64,000 bases of DNA from Bifidobacterium breve. Its GTDB lineage: Bacteria > Actinomycetota > Thermoleophilia > Solirubrobacterales > Solirubrobacteraceae. Within the stretch, counting starts at the first letter, position 1. Every line of letters starts with the position of its first letter. The stretch covers positions 1 through 64,000 of the forward strand of contig CAMCUD010000015.1 of assembly GCA_945878865.1 (NCBI GenBank), read 5' to 3'. Under the pieces are notes generated by a model. The model made no database searches and was not told the DNA's origin. It was given only the letters and a program-made list of their open reading frames with translations. Positions 32,803-40,754 of this stretch are shown in pieces. Position numbers and translations under genes: made by a program.

Positions 32803-34239
32803 ATGGCCGAGCACGCTCCTGATCCCGTGTCCACCGCGTTCCTGTTGGTCGAACGTCGTAAGAAGACGGGAGCCCCGGTCTGGGCGGTGAAGTGGCGGAC
32901 CGCCAGTGGCGAACGCGTGCGTCGACGGCTTGGCGCTGATGCTTGGGTCGAGCCGGCAGAGGGCGGGGGATGGCGTCCCCGGAACGGACGTGCGCCCGCG
33001 GGCACGGCGCTCACGGAGTTCCAGGCCCGCCGGCACATGCCGGAGTTCGTGCGGGCCGCCGAGGCGGAGTTTGCGGCGGCAGCCGTCAGGCGATCACAAG
33101 CGGCCGAGGCAGCGAGCGCGCGCACGTTTCGCCAGCTCGCGCACGCGTGGCTCGACCACCTGGCCGATGTTCGCGCTGCCAAACCCTCGACCCTGCGGGA
33201 CTATCGCTCCATGCTCGCTGAGCCCGGCGTCCCTCATCGGCGTGGCAGCGGGACGACGGTCGGTCGCATCATGGGCGCCCTTGGTGATCTGCCCGCATCG
33301 GCCGTGACCACACGCGATGTCGAGAAACTCCTCGCCGCGCACGCCCGCGAGGGCGTCGGCGCGCGCAGCGTCAACAAGCATCGTCAGGTGATCGCGACGA
33401 TCTTCAACTACGGGCTCCAGCCCGCTCACGCGACTGAGTGGGGCCTGATCTCAAATCCCGCCGCTGCGGCACCGAGGCGGAGGGAGGACGACCCGGTCCG
33501 TCTCGAGGTGTTCACCGTCGAGCAGATTGAGCAGCTCGCACGGGTCGCGGCATCGGGCGCGTGGCGGGCGGAGGGGACGACCGGCGAAGACGGCGAGGAC
33601 GAGCAACTGGCAGAGTTGCTGCGCGTCGCGGCGTACACAGGGCTACGCCGCGGCGAGCTAGTGGTGCTGCGCTGGCGCGATGTGCGCTGGTCCGAACGCG
33701 TCCTCGTGGTGGAGCGCGCGCTGTCTGGCGACGTTGAGGGGAGCACGAAGAGCCGCAAACCGCGATACGTGCCACTTGGCGATCAGCCTCTCGGAGCCCT
33801 TGATCGCCTCTCGCGACGCGCGAACTTCACCGGGGCGGATGACTACGTGTTCGCCGGCATTGCAGGGGACCGGCTGGACCCGTCAGCGCTTCGAAGGCGA
33901 TACGTTGCCGCCCGAGATACGGCAGGTCTCCCACCGCTGCGGTTTCACGATCTTCGCCATACCGCCGGGACGCTCCTGACTCGCGTTCTCGACCCGGTCA
34001 CGGTTCGCGACATCCTCGGGCACGCGGATCTCAAGACGACCGAGCGCTATCTCCACGCCGTTCGTGCGTCTCGCCTTGCCGATGTCGCAACTCGCGCGTT
34101 CGCCGAGGCGGCGCCGGCGGACGCGGATTCAACGGTGCGGGCGGCGCTCGAAGCGGCCGTTGCGCGGTTGGCACCGGAAGAGGCTGAGCGTCTTCTGGAA
34201 AGTATGACGAGACTGGGCGAGGAGCGGCACGTCTCGTGA
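32803..34239 (+). CDS. int: Phage-type tyrosine integrase
   Basis: 478-residue integrase with an AP2-like arm-binding N-terminus (WAVKWRTASGERVRRRLG), a SAM-like core-binding domain (about residues 110-215) and a catalytic domain: YTGLRRGELVVLRWRDV (Arg), KSRKPRYVPL (Lys), FHDLRHTAGTLLTR (His-x-x-Arg), LGHADLKTTERYLHAV (His, Tyr). ATG 32803 excludes the repeat-coded upstream frame. Located next to the tRNA-Gly fragment and pointing into the element, as usual for integrative elements; it should recombine at the tRNA 3' half. Confidence 0.9.
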   Translation: MAEHAPDPVSTAFLLVERRKKTGAPVWAVKWRTASGERVRRRLGADAWVEPAEGGGWRPRNGRAPAGTALTEFQARRHMPEFVRAAEAEFAAAAVRRSQAAEAASARTFRQLAHAWLDHLADVRAAKPSTLRDYRSMLAEPGVPHRRGSGTTVGRIMGALGDLPASAVTTRDVEKLLAAHAREGVGARSVNKHRQVIATIFNYGLQPAHATEWGLISNPAAAAPRRREDDPVRLEVFTVEQIEQLARVAASGAWRAEGTTGEDGEDEQLAELLRVAAYTGLRRGELVVLRWRDVRWSERVLVVERALSGDVEGSTKSRKPRYVPLGDQPLGALDRLSRRANFTGADDYVFAGIAGDRLDPSALRRRYVAARDTAGLPPLRFHDLRHTAGTLLTRVLDPVTVRDILGHADLKTTERYLHAVRASRLADVATRAFAEAAPADADSTVRAALEAAVARLAPEEAERLLESMTRLGEERHVS

Positions 34240-34276
34240 AGGTCGACCGAGGCCGCGGGGTTTGCTCGCCTTGGTC

Positions 34277-34337
34277 GTGATGGGCGCGCGAGGCTGATCC
34301 GGTCGGCCGGTTGCGCGGGCGGGCGCGGGCCCATCAC
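34277..34337. terminator. Hairpin after the integrase gene
   Basis: GTGATGGGC (34277-34285) and GCCCATCAC (34329-34337) are perfect arms around a GC-rich loop. It sits 38-98 bases after the integrase stop and may terminate it. The rest of 34240-34607 shows no gene I can support. Confidence 0.4.
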
Positions 34338-34607
34338 CAAAGCCGGCATTCGTACTAGGGGAGTCGCGAGCCGTCTCGCCCCGGTCACCGAATCACGCTG
34401 CCTCTCGGCAGAGAAGTCAGTGGCGTGTACTGGAGCTTGGCGTTGGCCACGTGCTTCGGCGCAAGGACGTTCGATGTTCACGCCTCTGGCAAGCGCGCCC
34501 TGTGGGAGCTGGTGGCGGCGGAGGCGGCGGCTGGTGACCTCATCGGGATGCCAACCGGCAGGAGGGGGGGCGACGACTAGCCGCGCGAACGGCTCGTGGC
34601 GTGGGCG

Positions 34608-35633
34608 TCAGGTCTCGTCGGGTCCACGAAGCGCGTGAGCAATGAGCTCGGGCACCCGCCGCTCGGCGATTCGCAGTCCGTCCTCCAGCTCGACAGTCAT
34701 GGGCGAGCGGTCGACATCTAGCGCTGCCGTCCATGACGAAGGGTGGTAACGGGCCAGCGAGGAGAGGGCGATGAGCAAGGCCCACCAGACAAGGAGTCGC
34801 GATGGAGCGGATGGAGGATCGCCAAGTCGTGGCTGGAGGAACCAGCTGCCATCCACATAGTCAGCGATAGAGTGGATCGATCGAAAGGCCTTCGTGCCCG
34901 GCGTGGCCATGACCGACGGCTCCGCGGGCCAGTGCAGGAGCGCGCTGCACGTTCCTGGCGTGACCGGTGTGACGTCCCCAACGAGCTGGTAGCCCTCCGT
35001 TCGGGCATATCGGTTGAGAATGCTTGCGAGTGCTACCTCGGTTGCCTCGCCCGCCACGACAACCGAGCCTTGTGCGGGCTCGAGCATGGAGCCCAGCATG
35101 CTTGAGTGTGCCGCTGGGAGCGCTATTCGCAACGCCCGCGTCTCACCTGCGGCGATGTGCTGGGCGTCGTGCAGTTCTGGTGTCGCGGCCCACAGCGCTC
35201 CCAGGGTTGTCGCACCCGCCAGCGTGGGTGAGTGGGTGGCTGCCGCGACCGAGGAATACGCGTCGGCCTGGTCCTTTCGCGGCACTGGTATGACCACGGC
35301 GCTCCCAAGGCTGGGGCCGCCGTTGCGCACCTTCAGGCCGTGGCCAAGGATCCTCCAAGTGCCCGACTCGTTGTGAGCCGCGGCGATCGCGCGCCCGGCC
35401 TGGCTAAGCCCATAGAAGAGCAAGAGCGGCTTGGACGCGGGGCCGACAGTGGCCGCTGCGGTGAACAACTCCTCGCTCTGTTCTAGAGAAGCTGCGAAGA
35501 CCCCGCGGCGGGCGTTGTCAGAACCGGCCAGACCCGGCGGGGCTGAGCGAAGTGTTCGAATGCTGCGCCACGCGGTGGACAGGACCATGAAGAGGATCTT
35601 GACGGCGAGATCCGACATAGTGTGACTTTCCAA
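34608..35633 (-). CDS. YaaC-like protein
   Basis: 341 residues. The motifs LLLFYGLSQAGRAIAAAHN near residue 70 and LSSLARYHPSSW near residue 287 are characteristic of the YaaC family of uncharacterised proteins. Lower-GC, different codon use from region 1 fits horizontal origin. It sits next to DUF2971-like and DUF4263-like genes in the integrase-proximal part, where cargo is expected. Activity unknown; a phage-defence role is speculation based on neighbours. Confidence 0.75.
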   Translation of the reverse strand: MESHTMSDLAVKILFMVLSTAWRSIRTLRSAPPGLAGSDNARRGVFAASLEQSEELFTAAATVGPASKPLLLFYGLSQAGRAIAAAHNESGTWRILGHGLKVRNGGPSLGSAVVIPVPRKDQADAYSSVAAATHSPTLAGATTLGALWAATPELHDAQHIAAGETRALRIALPAAHSSMLGSMLEPAQGSVVVAGEATEVALASILNRYARTEGYQLVGDVTPVTPGTCSALLHWPAEPSVMATPGTKAFRSIHSIADYVDGSWFLQPRLGDPPSAPSRLLVWWALLIALSSLARYHPSSWTAALDVDRSPMTVELEDGLRIAERRVPELIAHALRGPDET

Positions 35634-35757
35634 ATGCCACGCGGGTGTTCGCGAATAAAGACACCAGGGGACACCGACGCATCCGGCGAGTGGCTGTCCG
35701 GGTGTCTCCTGCCCGGGGAACGATCAAGCGGCGTCGGTGACCCCTACCGTCTGATTG

Positions 35758-36510
35758 ATGGCGGCGTCTGACTTCCCAGGTTTCGAAGCTCCTGACGACA
35801 CGCGGATCTGGCGATACTTTCCGCACGAGCGCTTCTCGGACGTGCTCAACGGGGCGCTCTACTTCGCCGCGGCGCAACAGTTTGGGGACCTCTTCGAGGG
35901 AGCGATGACTGCAGCCGCTCGGGCGCGCCGGGACCAGGCGACGCCGAGCTTCCTCACGCCTGAGCAACATGAGCGGTACGAACGTGATCTCGGGGGTGCA
36001 TTTCAGGATCTCCGTCGCATGACGAAGATCAACTGTTGGCACGCGAGAGCGCACGAGAACGTGAGCATGTGGGAGCGCTATTGCCCGCGTGGCGGGGTGG
36101 CCGTGCGGTCGACCGTGGGACGACTCAAGCGAGCCCTCGAAGACTTCCGTCTTGATCCTAGATATGGAGCCGAACCCATCAGGATCGGACGCGTGAAGTA
36201 CCTTGACTACGACGCGGACGACTTCGCGGATGGGTCGATGCTCGGCATCTTCTTCCACAAGCGGGCAGCGTTCGAGGACGAGTCGGAGGTTCGAGCGATC
36301 CTGTCTCTCCGAATGGCTGTCGAGTTTGGTGTCCCGATCCCCGACGCTGGGGTGCCGGTCGCGGTTGACCTCACCGAACTGATCGATCAGGTACGCGTGG
36401 GGCCCCACCATGACCCCGGGATGGTTGAGCGCGTTGAAGCCGATCTCCGAGCGGTCGGTGTGGACTGTGAAGTGCGCACGACTACCCTCGCCGACCCTCC
36501 GGCATACTGA
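35758..36510 (+). CDS. DUF2971 family protein
   Basis: 250 residues from ATG 35758. WRYFPHERFSDVLNGALYFAAAQQFGDLFEGAM, then NCWHARAHENVSMWERYCP and VKYLDYD, FFHKRAAFEDESEVRAIL are the successive conserved blocks of DUF2971, a family common in mobile elements and near restriction or defence genes. Catalytic function is unknown. Divergent from the YaaC-like gene. Confidence 0.82.
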   Translation: MAASDFPGFEAPDDTRIWRYFPHERFSDVLNGALYFAAAQQFGDLFEGAMTAAARARRDQATPSFLTPEQHERYERDLGGAFQDLRRMTKINCWHARAHENVSMWERYCPRGGVAVRSTVGRLKRALEDFRLDPRYGAEPIRIGRVKYLDYDADDFADGSMLGIFFHKRAAFEDESEVRAILSLRMAVEFGVPIPDAGVPVAVDLTELIDQVRVGPHHDPGMVERVEADLRAVGVDCEVRTTTLADPPAY

Positions 36511-36771
36511 TGGCGGGGTAGGAGGCGAGCGACGAAATTTGTGCCCTGGCTGCCCGTCATCGTCAACGCGGATCGGTCGGTCGGTCGGGCGTACTGCTCC
36601 GGACCTCACGAGCCGGCCGACAGATGAGGATTGGTCCAGGACCCCGAGGTCGTGCCGAAGACGGGCGACCATCTCGCGGCTCAACGGTCCGGCGGTGGTG
36701 CTGCTGCTGATCGCTCACGCGGGATGTGATCCCACGCGCAAATCCCCGGATAATCTGCCTCGCACCCAGCC

Positions 36772-37776
36772 ATGAGCGACCTCCTGGCCAAGACCTACGA
36801 ATTGCATCCAGCTCCGCCTCCCGCGCTGCCGTGGGAGGACTACGTCAACCGCATGCAGACCGGTTGGCAGGACCTGCTGGCATCTCACCCGTCGGAGCGC
36901 GAGGTGCAAGCGTTCTTGGAGCGTCATCCCTCGCTCGTCCCCGGCGCGCACGTGGTTCCGGGTCAGCTTCGGAGCGGGCATGCTCCTTTCCCTTGCTCGC
37001 TGGTGACACAGCCGACCCTGACTGGCCTCACGCAGAGAACTCCGGATTTCCTGTGGATGAGCTCGGACAGCCTGACTTTCTCCCCGGTATTCGTGGAGCT
37101 CGAGGCTCCCGACAAGCCCTGGCTGACGGCCGCCGGGTACCAGAGTCACCAGCTGACCCAGGCACTGCATCAGGTCGACGAGTGGTCCGAGTGGTTCGGT
37201 CGCCTCGAGAACCGGCAAGTGTTTCTGGAGGCCTTTGAGGTCCCGTCGTACCTACGCCAGCGGAAATGGAGTCCCGTCTGGCTGTTGGTCTACGGGCGCC
37301 GCGACGAGGATCCGGAGGCCGTCAGCCGGCTTCGCTCGAGGCTGCAAACTGCCAACAGAATTGTCATGGCATACGAGCACCTTCGGCCGGACCGCGACTG
37401 CGACGACTACCTGTGCGTTCGGCGCACGTCGAACGGTTACCGGGCTGTCACAGTGCCGCCCACCGTTCGCCTTGGTCCAAGCACGGCGCGCGACCTGGCG
37501 ATCGTTGCCGGGAAAGCGGAGGCCGCTGCGATCCAGGAATGGGTCACACCTGAACGACGAGAGTTTCTCGCGGACCGATTCTCGTATTGGGACGAATGGG
37601 CGCAAGGGCAGCACGGTCTCATCTCAACTGCCGACCGCAGGTTCTTGCGACCGACATTGCTCTTCTTCAACCGACTGAACTTGATCTCCGTGGTCGTGTT
37701 TGCCGAGCGTGCAAGAGCAGCGGACACAGCCTGCTCGGCGACTGAGCGCTCCAAACGAACGGCCGCCAACGAGTAG
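36772..37776 (+). CDS. Shedu/DUF4263-like nuclease candidate
   Basis: 334 residues. The segment SEREVQAFLERHPSLV resembles the region preceding the nuclease core in Shedu (SduA) and other DUF4263 proteins, and TPDFLW (Asp92) followed by VFVELEAPDKPW (Glu109, Glu111, Lys115) resembles a PD-(D/E)XK active site with an altered third position. Shedu is an anti-phage system in other bacteria. The last about 35 residues overlap a broken DUF3800 gene on the other strand, so the native C-terminus may have been changed. Confidence 0.6.
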   Translation: MSDLLAKTYELHPAPPPALPWEDYVNRMQTGWQDLLASHPSEREVQAFLERHPSLVPGAHVVPGQLRSGHAPFPCSLVTQPTLTGLTQRTPDFLWMSSDSLTFSPVFVELEAPDKPWLTAAGYQSHQLTQALHQVDEWSEWFGRLENRQVFLEAFEVPSYLRQRKWSPVWLLVYGRRDEDPEAVSRLRSRLQTANRIVMAYEHLRPDRDCDDYLCVRRTSNGYRAVTVPPTVRLGPSTARDLAIVAGKAEAAAIQEWVTPERREFLADRFSYWDEWAQGQHGLISTADRRFLRPTLLFFNRLNLISVVVFAERARAADTACSATERSKRTAANE

Positions 37777-37850
37777 ACGGGCTGTGCCGCATCAAGGAGG
37801 TTCTCGCCGGTGTGCCCGGCTTCGTCCAACACGACGATCGGCACGCTCAT
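37638..37850 (-). pseudogene. DUF3800 gene fragment
   Basis: From ATG 37850 the minus strand reads about 71 residues beginning MSVPIVVLDEAGHTGENLLD and ending TEIKFSRLKKSNVGRKNL, the N-terminal block of DUF3800 proteins (DE-x-GHTG, QP, KFSRLK). Then the similarity stops and the frame continues as antisense of the Shedu-like gene to 37437. DUF3800 proteins are normally 200-300 residues, so this is a remnant cut by recombination. Confidence 0.65.
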
Positions 37851-37944
37851 CGCGCGCAGTCTCTCACCGAGACCAACGCGGCATCCCGCGGTCGGGAAGT
37901 CGCCCGAAGACTTCACGGCATCCGCACGTGGCAGCAGCACGCCC

Positions 37945-37995
37945 GTTGATCTCTATCTGTTGATCTCTATGCGTTGATCTCTTGGGGTTGATCTC
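37945..37995. repeat. Four iteron-like GTTGATCTC repeats, 14-bp period
   Basis: GTTGATCTC occurs at 37945, 37959, 37973 and 37987, exactly 14 bases apart; the first two extend to GTTGATCTCTAT. The 3' end of each unit is variable. Such tandem repeats resemble replication-initiator or partition iterons. It marks the start of a non-coding stretch between cargo and replication genes. Confidence 0.8.
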
Positions 37996-38053
37996 AGAGC
38001 TCAACAGGCCGCCGCCGCGCCGCCGGCCAAGAATCCCCGTCACGCCTGACCTT

Positions 38054-38100
38054 TCGAGGAAGGGGGGTCCACCGCTTCGCGCTGGACCCCCCTTCCTCGA
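38054..38100. repeat. Perfect 18-bp inverted repeat
   Basis: TCGAGGAAGGGGGGTCCA (38054-38071) and its exact complement (38083-38100) enclose an 11-base loop. It is far stronger than a normal terminator hairpin and lies 60 bases from the GTTGATCTC repeats. From about 38110 to 38380 the + strand is purine-rich and shows no gene I can support. Candidate origin, transfer or single-strand initiation structure. Confidence 0.8.
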
Positions 38101-38609
38101 CCTGCCAGATAAACCGGGCAGGGCTGTAGGAGAGGGCGGTGAAGGCCGGCGGCGCGGCGGCGGCTGGGGAAGCCAGAAGAGATCGGAGGGAGTCGGCAAA
38201 GCAGAGATGAGTGGATGAAGCAATAGGTGGGTGAAGCAGGTAGGTGGAGAGAAGGACCGAGAAGCGTGAGGTTGTCGGAAGGCCAGGGGTCGGTCGGAGA
38301 CAGGATGAGACGACCAGGTAGGGATGCGAGGTAGGAGGAGCGAGCGGGGCCAGGGGGAGTGTGCGTCCCTCTTGGGCGGTAGAGGCGCATGTCATCGATC
38401 CGCACTCCGCACTTGATGGTCCTTGTCGCGTTCACAGCGGGCGGCGCATGTGCACGTTGGAGCGGCATCCGCCGGGGCACCGAAGACGGGCGCTGGTCCC
38501 GAGCCACGGCGGGCACGCAGGTGGAGCCAGCGACCAGCGGTGGGTTCCCGCGCTCCCGTGAGGCGGGTTGCGTGGCTGCCCGCGGCTGCATCGTCGGCAC
38601 CCCCCACGC
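38101..38609. other. Non-coding stretch upstream of ssb
   Basis: No ORF with recognisable similarity. The first 270 bases are rich in G and A on the + strand; the remaining part has several overlapping high-GC frames that read as artefacts. Position between iteron-like repeats and ssb makes it a candidate replication-control region. Confidence 0.4.
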
Positions 38610-38675
38610 GGGGCTGTCAAGCGCCGCCCTGTGGGTCGCTGCGCGAGTCCTGACGGACCGTCGCTTGACAGCCCC
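38610..38675 (+). promoter_or_regulatory. Structured leader type 1, copy 1 (before ssb)
   Basis: Perfect 14-bp arms GGGGCTGTCAAGCG / CGCTTGACAGCCCC enclose 38 bases that include GTCC-TGAC-GGAC. A 54-base core (38616-38669) is 49/54 identical to 40360-40413. It ends 73 bases before the ssb ATG. Confidence 0.7.
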
Positions 38676-38742
38676 ACTCGCGGGCGCCGGTAGCCGCCTT
38701 GTCAGCCACGCGACCCGCCCCCACTGGGGCAAGGAGAACACC

Positions 38743-39138
38743 ATGAACCGCTGGACCGGTACCGGGCACCTCACCAAGGACCCAAAGCTCCTCGAGACCA
38801 GCAACGGCACCTCGATCTGCACGCTGCGGATCGCCGTCAAGCGCGCCGGCAAGCAGGGCCAGGACGGCTACTTCGACGTCAAGTGCTTCGACGCGCAGGC
38901 GTCGGCGTGCATGCAGTACCTGAAGGCCGGACGCGAGGTCGCCATCGACGGCCGCCTGCTGTTCGACGAGTTCAAGACGCAGGACGGCGCGTACGCCTCC
39001 CGGGTCTACATCGTCGGCGAGCGCGTCGAGTTCCTCGCCAGCCGCAACCGCACCAACGGTCAGGCCAGCCCCGAGCCGTCGCCCGATGAGCCCGTCGCCG
39101 CTGGCGGCGAGGCGCGCGAGGCCGACCCGGCCGCCTGA
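38743..39138 (+). CDS. ssb: Single-stranded DNA-binding protein
   Basis: 131-residue OB-fold protein: MNRWTGTGHLTKDPKLLETS, then VKRAGKQGQDGYFDVKCFDAQASACMQYLKAGREVAIDGRL, the usual SSB core, and an acidic, Pro-rich C-terminus lacking the canonical DDDIPF tip. AAGGAG lies 8 bases before ATG 38743. An element-coded SSB next to a primase is typical for mobile elements that replicate or transfer as single strands. The hairpin GGCCCGCGGCC-ACGAC-GGCCGCGGGCC follows the gene. Confidence 0.92.
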   Translation: MNRWTGTGHLTKDPKLLETSNGTSICTLRIAVKRAGKQGQDGYFDVKCFDAQASACMQYLKAGREVAIDGRLLFDEFKTQDGAYASRVYIVGERVEFLASRNRTNGQASPEPSPDEPVAAGGEAREADPAA

Positions 39139-39149
39139 CCCACATCGCG

Positions 39150-39176
39150 GGCCCGCGGCCACGACGGCCGCGGGCC
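39150..39176. promoter_or_regulatory. 11-bp hairpin between ssb and primase genes
   Basis: GGCCCGCGGCC and GGCCGCGGGCC pair perfectly around ACGAC; the hairpin ends 22 bases before the primase ATG and starts 11 bases after the ssb stop. It may be a terminator for ssb or a leader for the primase gene. Confidence 0.6.
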
Positions 39177-39198
39177 TGACGACCTGAACGGAACGCTC

Positions 39199-40134
39199 AT
39201 GACCACAACCACTCTCACCAGGCACGAGACGGTCCTGCAGTTCCTGTCAGCGCTCGTCCGGAGCGACACGACGGACGAGCTGCTCGAGTTGCGTTACCGG
39301 CTCGAGGACGGGCAGGGGATGGGGCAGGTCTTCTACCGGCCCTCGCAGCTGCGAGGGCTCGCGACACGTGCGATCTCGCTCGGGCGGCGGACCGACGTCT
39401 ATGTCGGCTGCGCTCCCCGCACGCGCCGGTTCGGCGGCCGCGACGCGGTGCGCCAGGCGCACGCGCTGTGGGTCGACTGCGATGGAGATGAAGCCGTCGC
39501 CGCCCTCCGTGCGTTCCGCCCAGAGCCGGCGATCGTGATCGCCTCGGGGAGCGGCTCGAACTGCCACGCCTACTGGCCGCTGGCCGCTCCGCTTCAGCGA
39601 GACGAAATCGAGCGGGCCAATCGCCGCCTCGCGTGTGCACTTGGTGCTGACCCGGCGTCGGCTGACGCCGCGCGGATCCTGCGCGTCCCCGCGACGTGGT
39701 CGCACAAGCATCAGCCGCCGACCCCGGTCGACGCCACCGTGTTGGACCCGGGGCATCGGTTCTCCGCTGACGAGATCGTCGGCGAGCTTGCTGATCCACC
39801 GGATGAGGCGACGCCGGCGCGCGCGCTGCCCGCGCCTCGCGACAGCGGCCCCGACCCGTTGCGGAGCATCTCGCCGGACGTCTACGTGCAGCGGTTACTC
39901 GGAGTGACCGTGCCGCGGCACCGCAAGGTGCCGTGTCCGTTCCACGACGACAAGCATGCAAGCCTGCACGTCTACGGGACGCCCGAGCGCGGCTGGTACT
40001 GCTTCGGGCGCTGTCGCCGCGGCGGGTCGATCTACGACCTCGCCGGCCCGCTGTTCGGATACGCCACGACCGGCCAGCAGTTCCTGCAGCTCCAGACAGA
40101 GCTGCGGCGACTCTTCGGACTGGACCACGAGTGA
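39199..40134 (+). CDS. Primase: RepB-type AEP domain with C-terminal CHC2 zinc finger
   Basis: 311 residues. N-terminal part has the archaeo-eukaryotic-type (RepB_primase) features: DVYVGCAPR, the metal-binding pair in ALWVDCDGD (Asp93, Asp95), SGSGSNCHAYWPL with His123, and RILRVPATWSHK. The C-terminal part is a CHC2 finger, VPCPFHDDKHASLHVYG with Cys246 and His249 and YCFGRCRRGG with Cys268 and Cys272, which in DnaG-type primases is N-terminal. No TOPRIM domain follows. Likely primes replication of the element. The next small gene overlaps the stop (GTGATG). Confidence 0.85.
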   Translation: MTTTTLTRHETVLQFLSALVRSDTTDELLELRYRLEDGQGMGQVFYRPSQLRGLATRAISLGRRTDVYVGCAPRTRRFGGRDAVRQAHALWVDCDGDEAVAALRAFRPEPAIVIASGSGSNCHAYWPLAAPLQRDEIERANRRLACALGADPASADAARILRVPATWSHKHQPPTPVDATVLDPGHRFSADEIVGELADPPDEATPARALPAPRDSGPDPLRSISPDVYVQRLLGVTVPRHRKVPCPFHDDKHASLHVYGTPERGWYCFGRCRRGGSIYDLAGPLFGYATTGQQFLQLQTELRRLFGLDHE

Positions 40135-40397
40135 TGGGCCAAGCGCGGCCGTCGCACGACTTCTCCTACGTCACGACAGAGATCCCGGAAGGCATGACGA
40201 TCCGCGAGTGGCGCCGCCAGCGCGACCCCAAGCCGGCCAGCTCACCCAACCGGCGGTCGCAAGTCCACGCGACGGTCCGAGCATTCGTCCACACCCTGGT
40301 ACGTCGCGGAGGTGGCGCTCGGTCAGGGCTCGCAGCCAAGCACGGCGTGCTCGGCGGCCGTCAAGCTCCGCCCTTCGGGTCGCTCCGCGAGTCCTGA
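40134..40397 (+). CDS. Small mobile-element hypothetical protein
   Basis: 87 residues from ATG 40134 (GTG 40131 is possible). The block DFSYVTTEIPEGMTIREWRRQR is a conserved-looking helix-rich motif; the C-terminal 15 residues are encoded by the repeated leader type 1 copy 2, so the stop codon lies inside that structure. No function known. Confidence 0.6.
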   Translation: MGQARPSHDFSYVTTEIPEGMTIREWRRQRDPKPASSPNRRSQVHATVRAFVHTLVRRGGGARSGLAAKHGVLGGRQAPPFGSLRES

Positions 40398-40418
40398 CGG
40401 ACCGTGGCTTGACCGCCA
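40356..40418 (+). promoter_or_regulatory. Structured leader type 1, copy 2
   Basis: GTCAAGC / GCTTGAC arms (40360-40366, 40407-40413), with three further pairs outside after one mismatch. The 54-base core differs from copy 1 at five positions; the pair next to the 7-bp arms changes from G-C to T-G, keeping pairing. It ends 29 bases before ATG 40443. Confidence 0.65.
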
Positions 40419-40442
40419 CGCACACCGCGCCCTGGCGCGGCC

Positions 40443-40754
40443 ATGACCAATCACCACCAGCCGGCGAGCACCCCAAGCGGTCCGCCGCCCACACCGCGCC
40501 AGCAGCGCTACCTCCGCCAGCTGGCCATCCAGCGAGGCGTCACGTTCGTCGTCCCGACGACCCGCGCCGAAGCATCCCGCGCCATCGACGCGCTGAAGCG
40601 CCGCAAGCCCGAGCCGTTCGCTGACCGGAGCCGCGAGATCCGCGCTGTGCAGCGCGACATGGCGTGCAACCGGGGCGACGACGCTCGCGTCCTGCACGAC
40701 GTCGAGACCGAGGGCTACGGACGCACCGCCACTTGGAAGCGGGACGACTCATGA
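40443..40754 (+). CDS. Small hypothetical protein
   Basis: 103 residues. The region PTPRQQRYLRQLAIQRGVTFVVPTTRAEASRAIDALKRRK resembles the short DUF3072-like helix domain found in actinobacterial mobile elements and prophages. C-terminus is charged. ATGA overlap with the following gene shows translational coupling. Confidence 0.65.
   Translation: MTNHHQPASTPSGPPPTPRQQRYLRQLAIQRGVTFVVPTTRAEASRAIDALKRRKPEPFADRSREIRAVQRDMACNRGDDARVLHDVETEGYGRTATWKRDDS

Noticed and set aside
38616-38669. Leader type 1 as a hammerhead ribozyme
   Set aside because: CTGACGG resembles part of the CTGANGA core, but the second A is missing and no GAAA core strand is present.
38040-38852. 270-codon minus frame over the non-coding stretch
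   Set aside because: It reads through the 18-bp hairpin, leader type 1 and the ssb start; composition is not protein-like.
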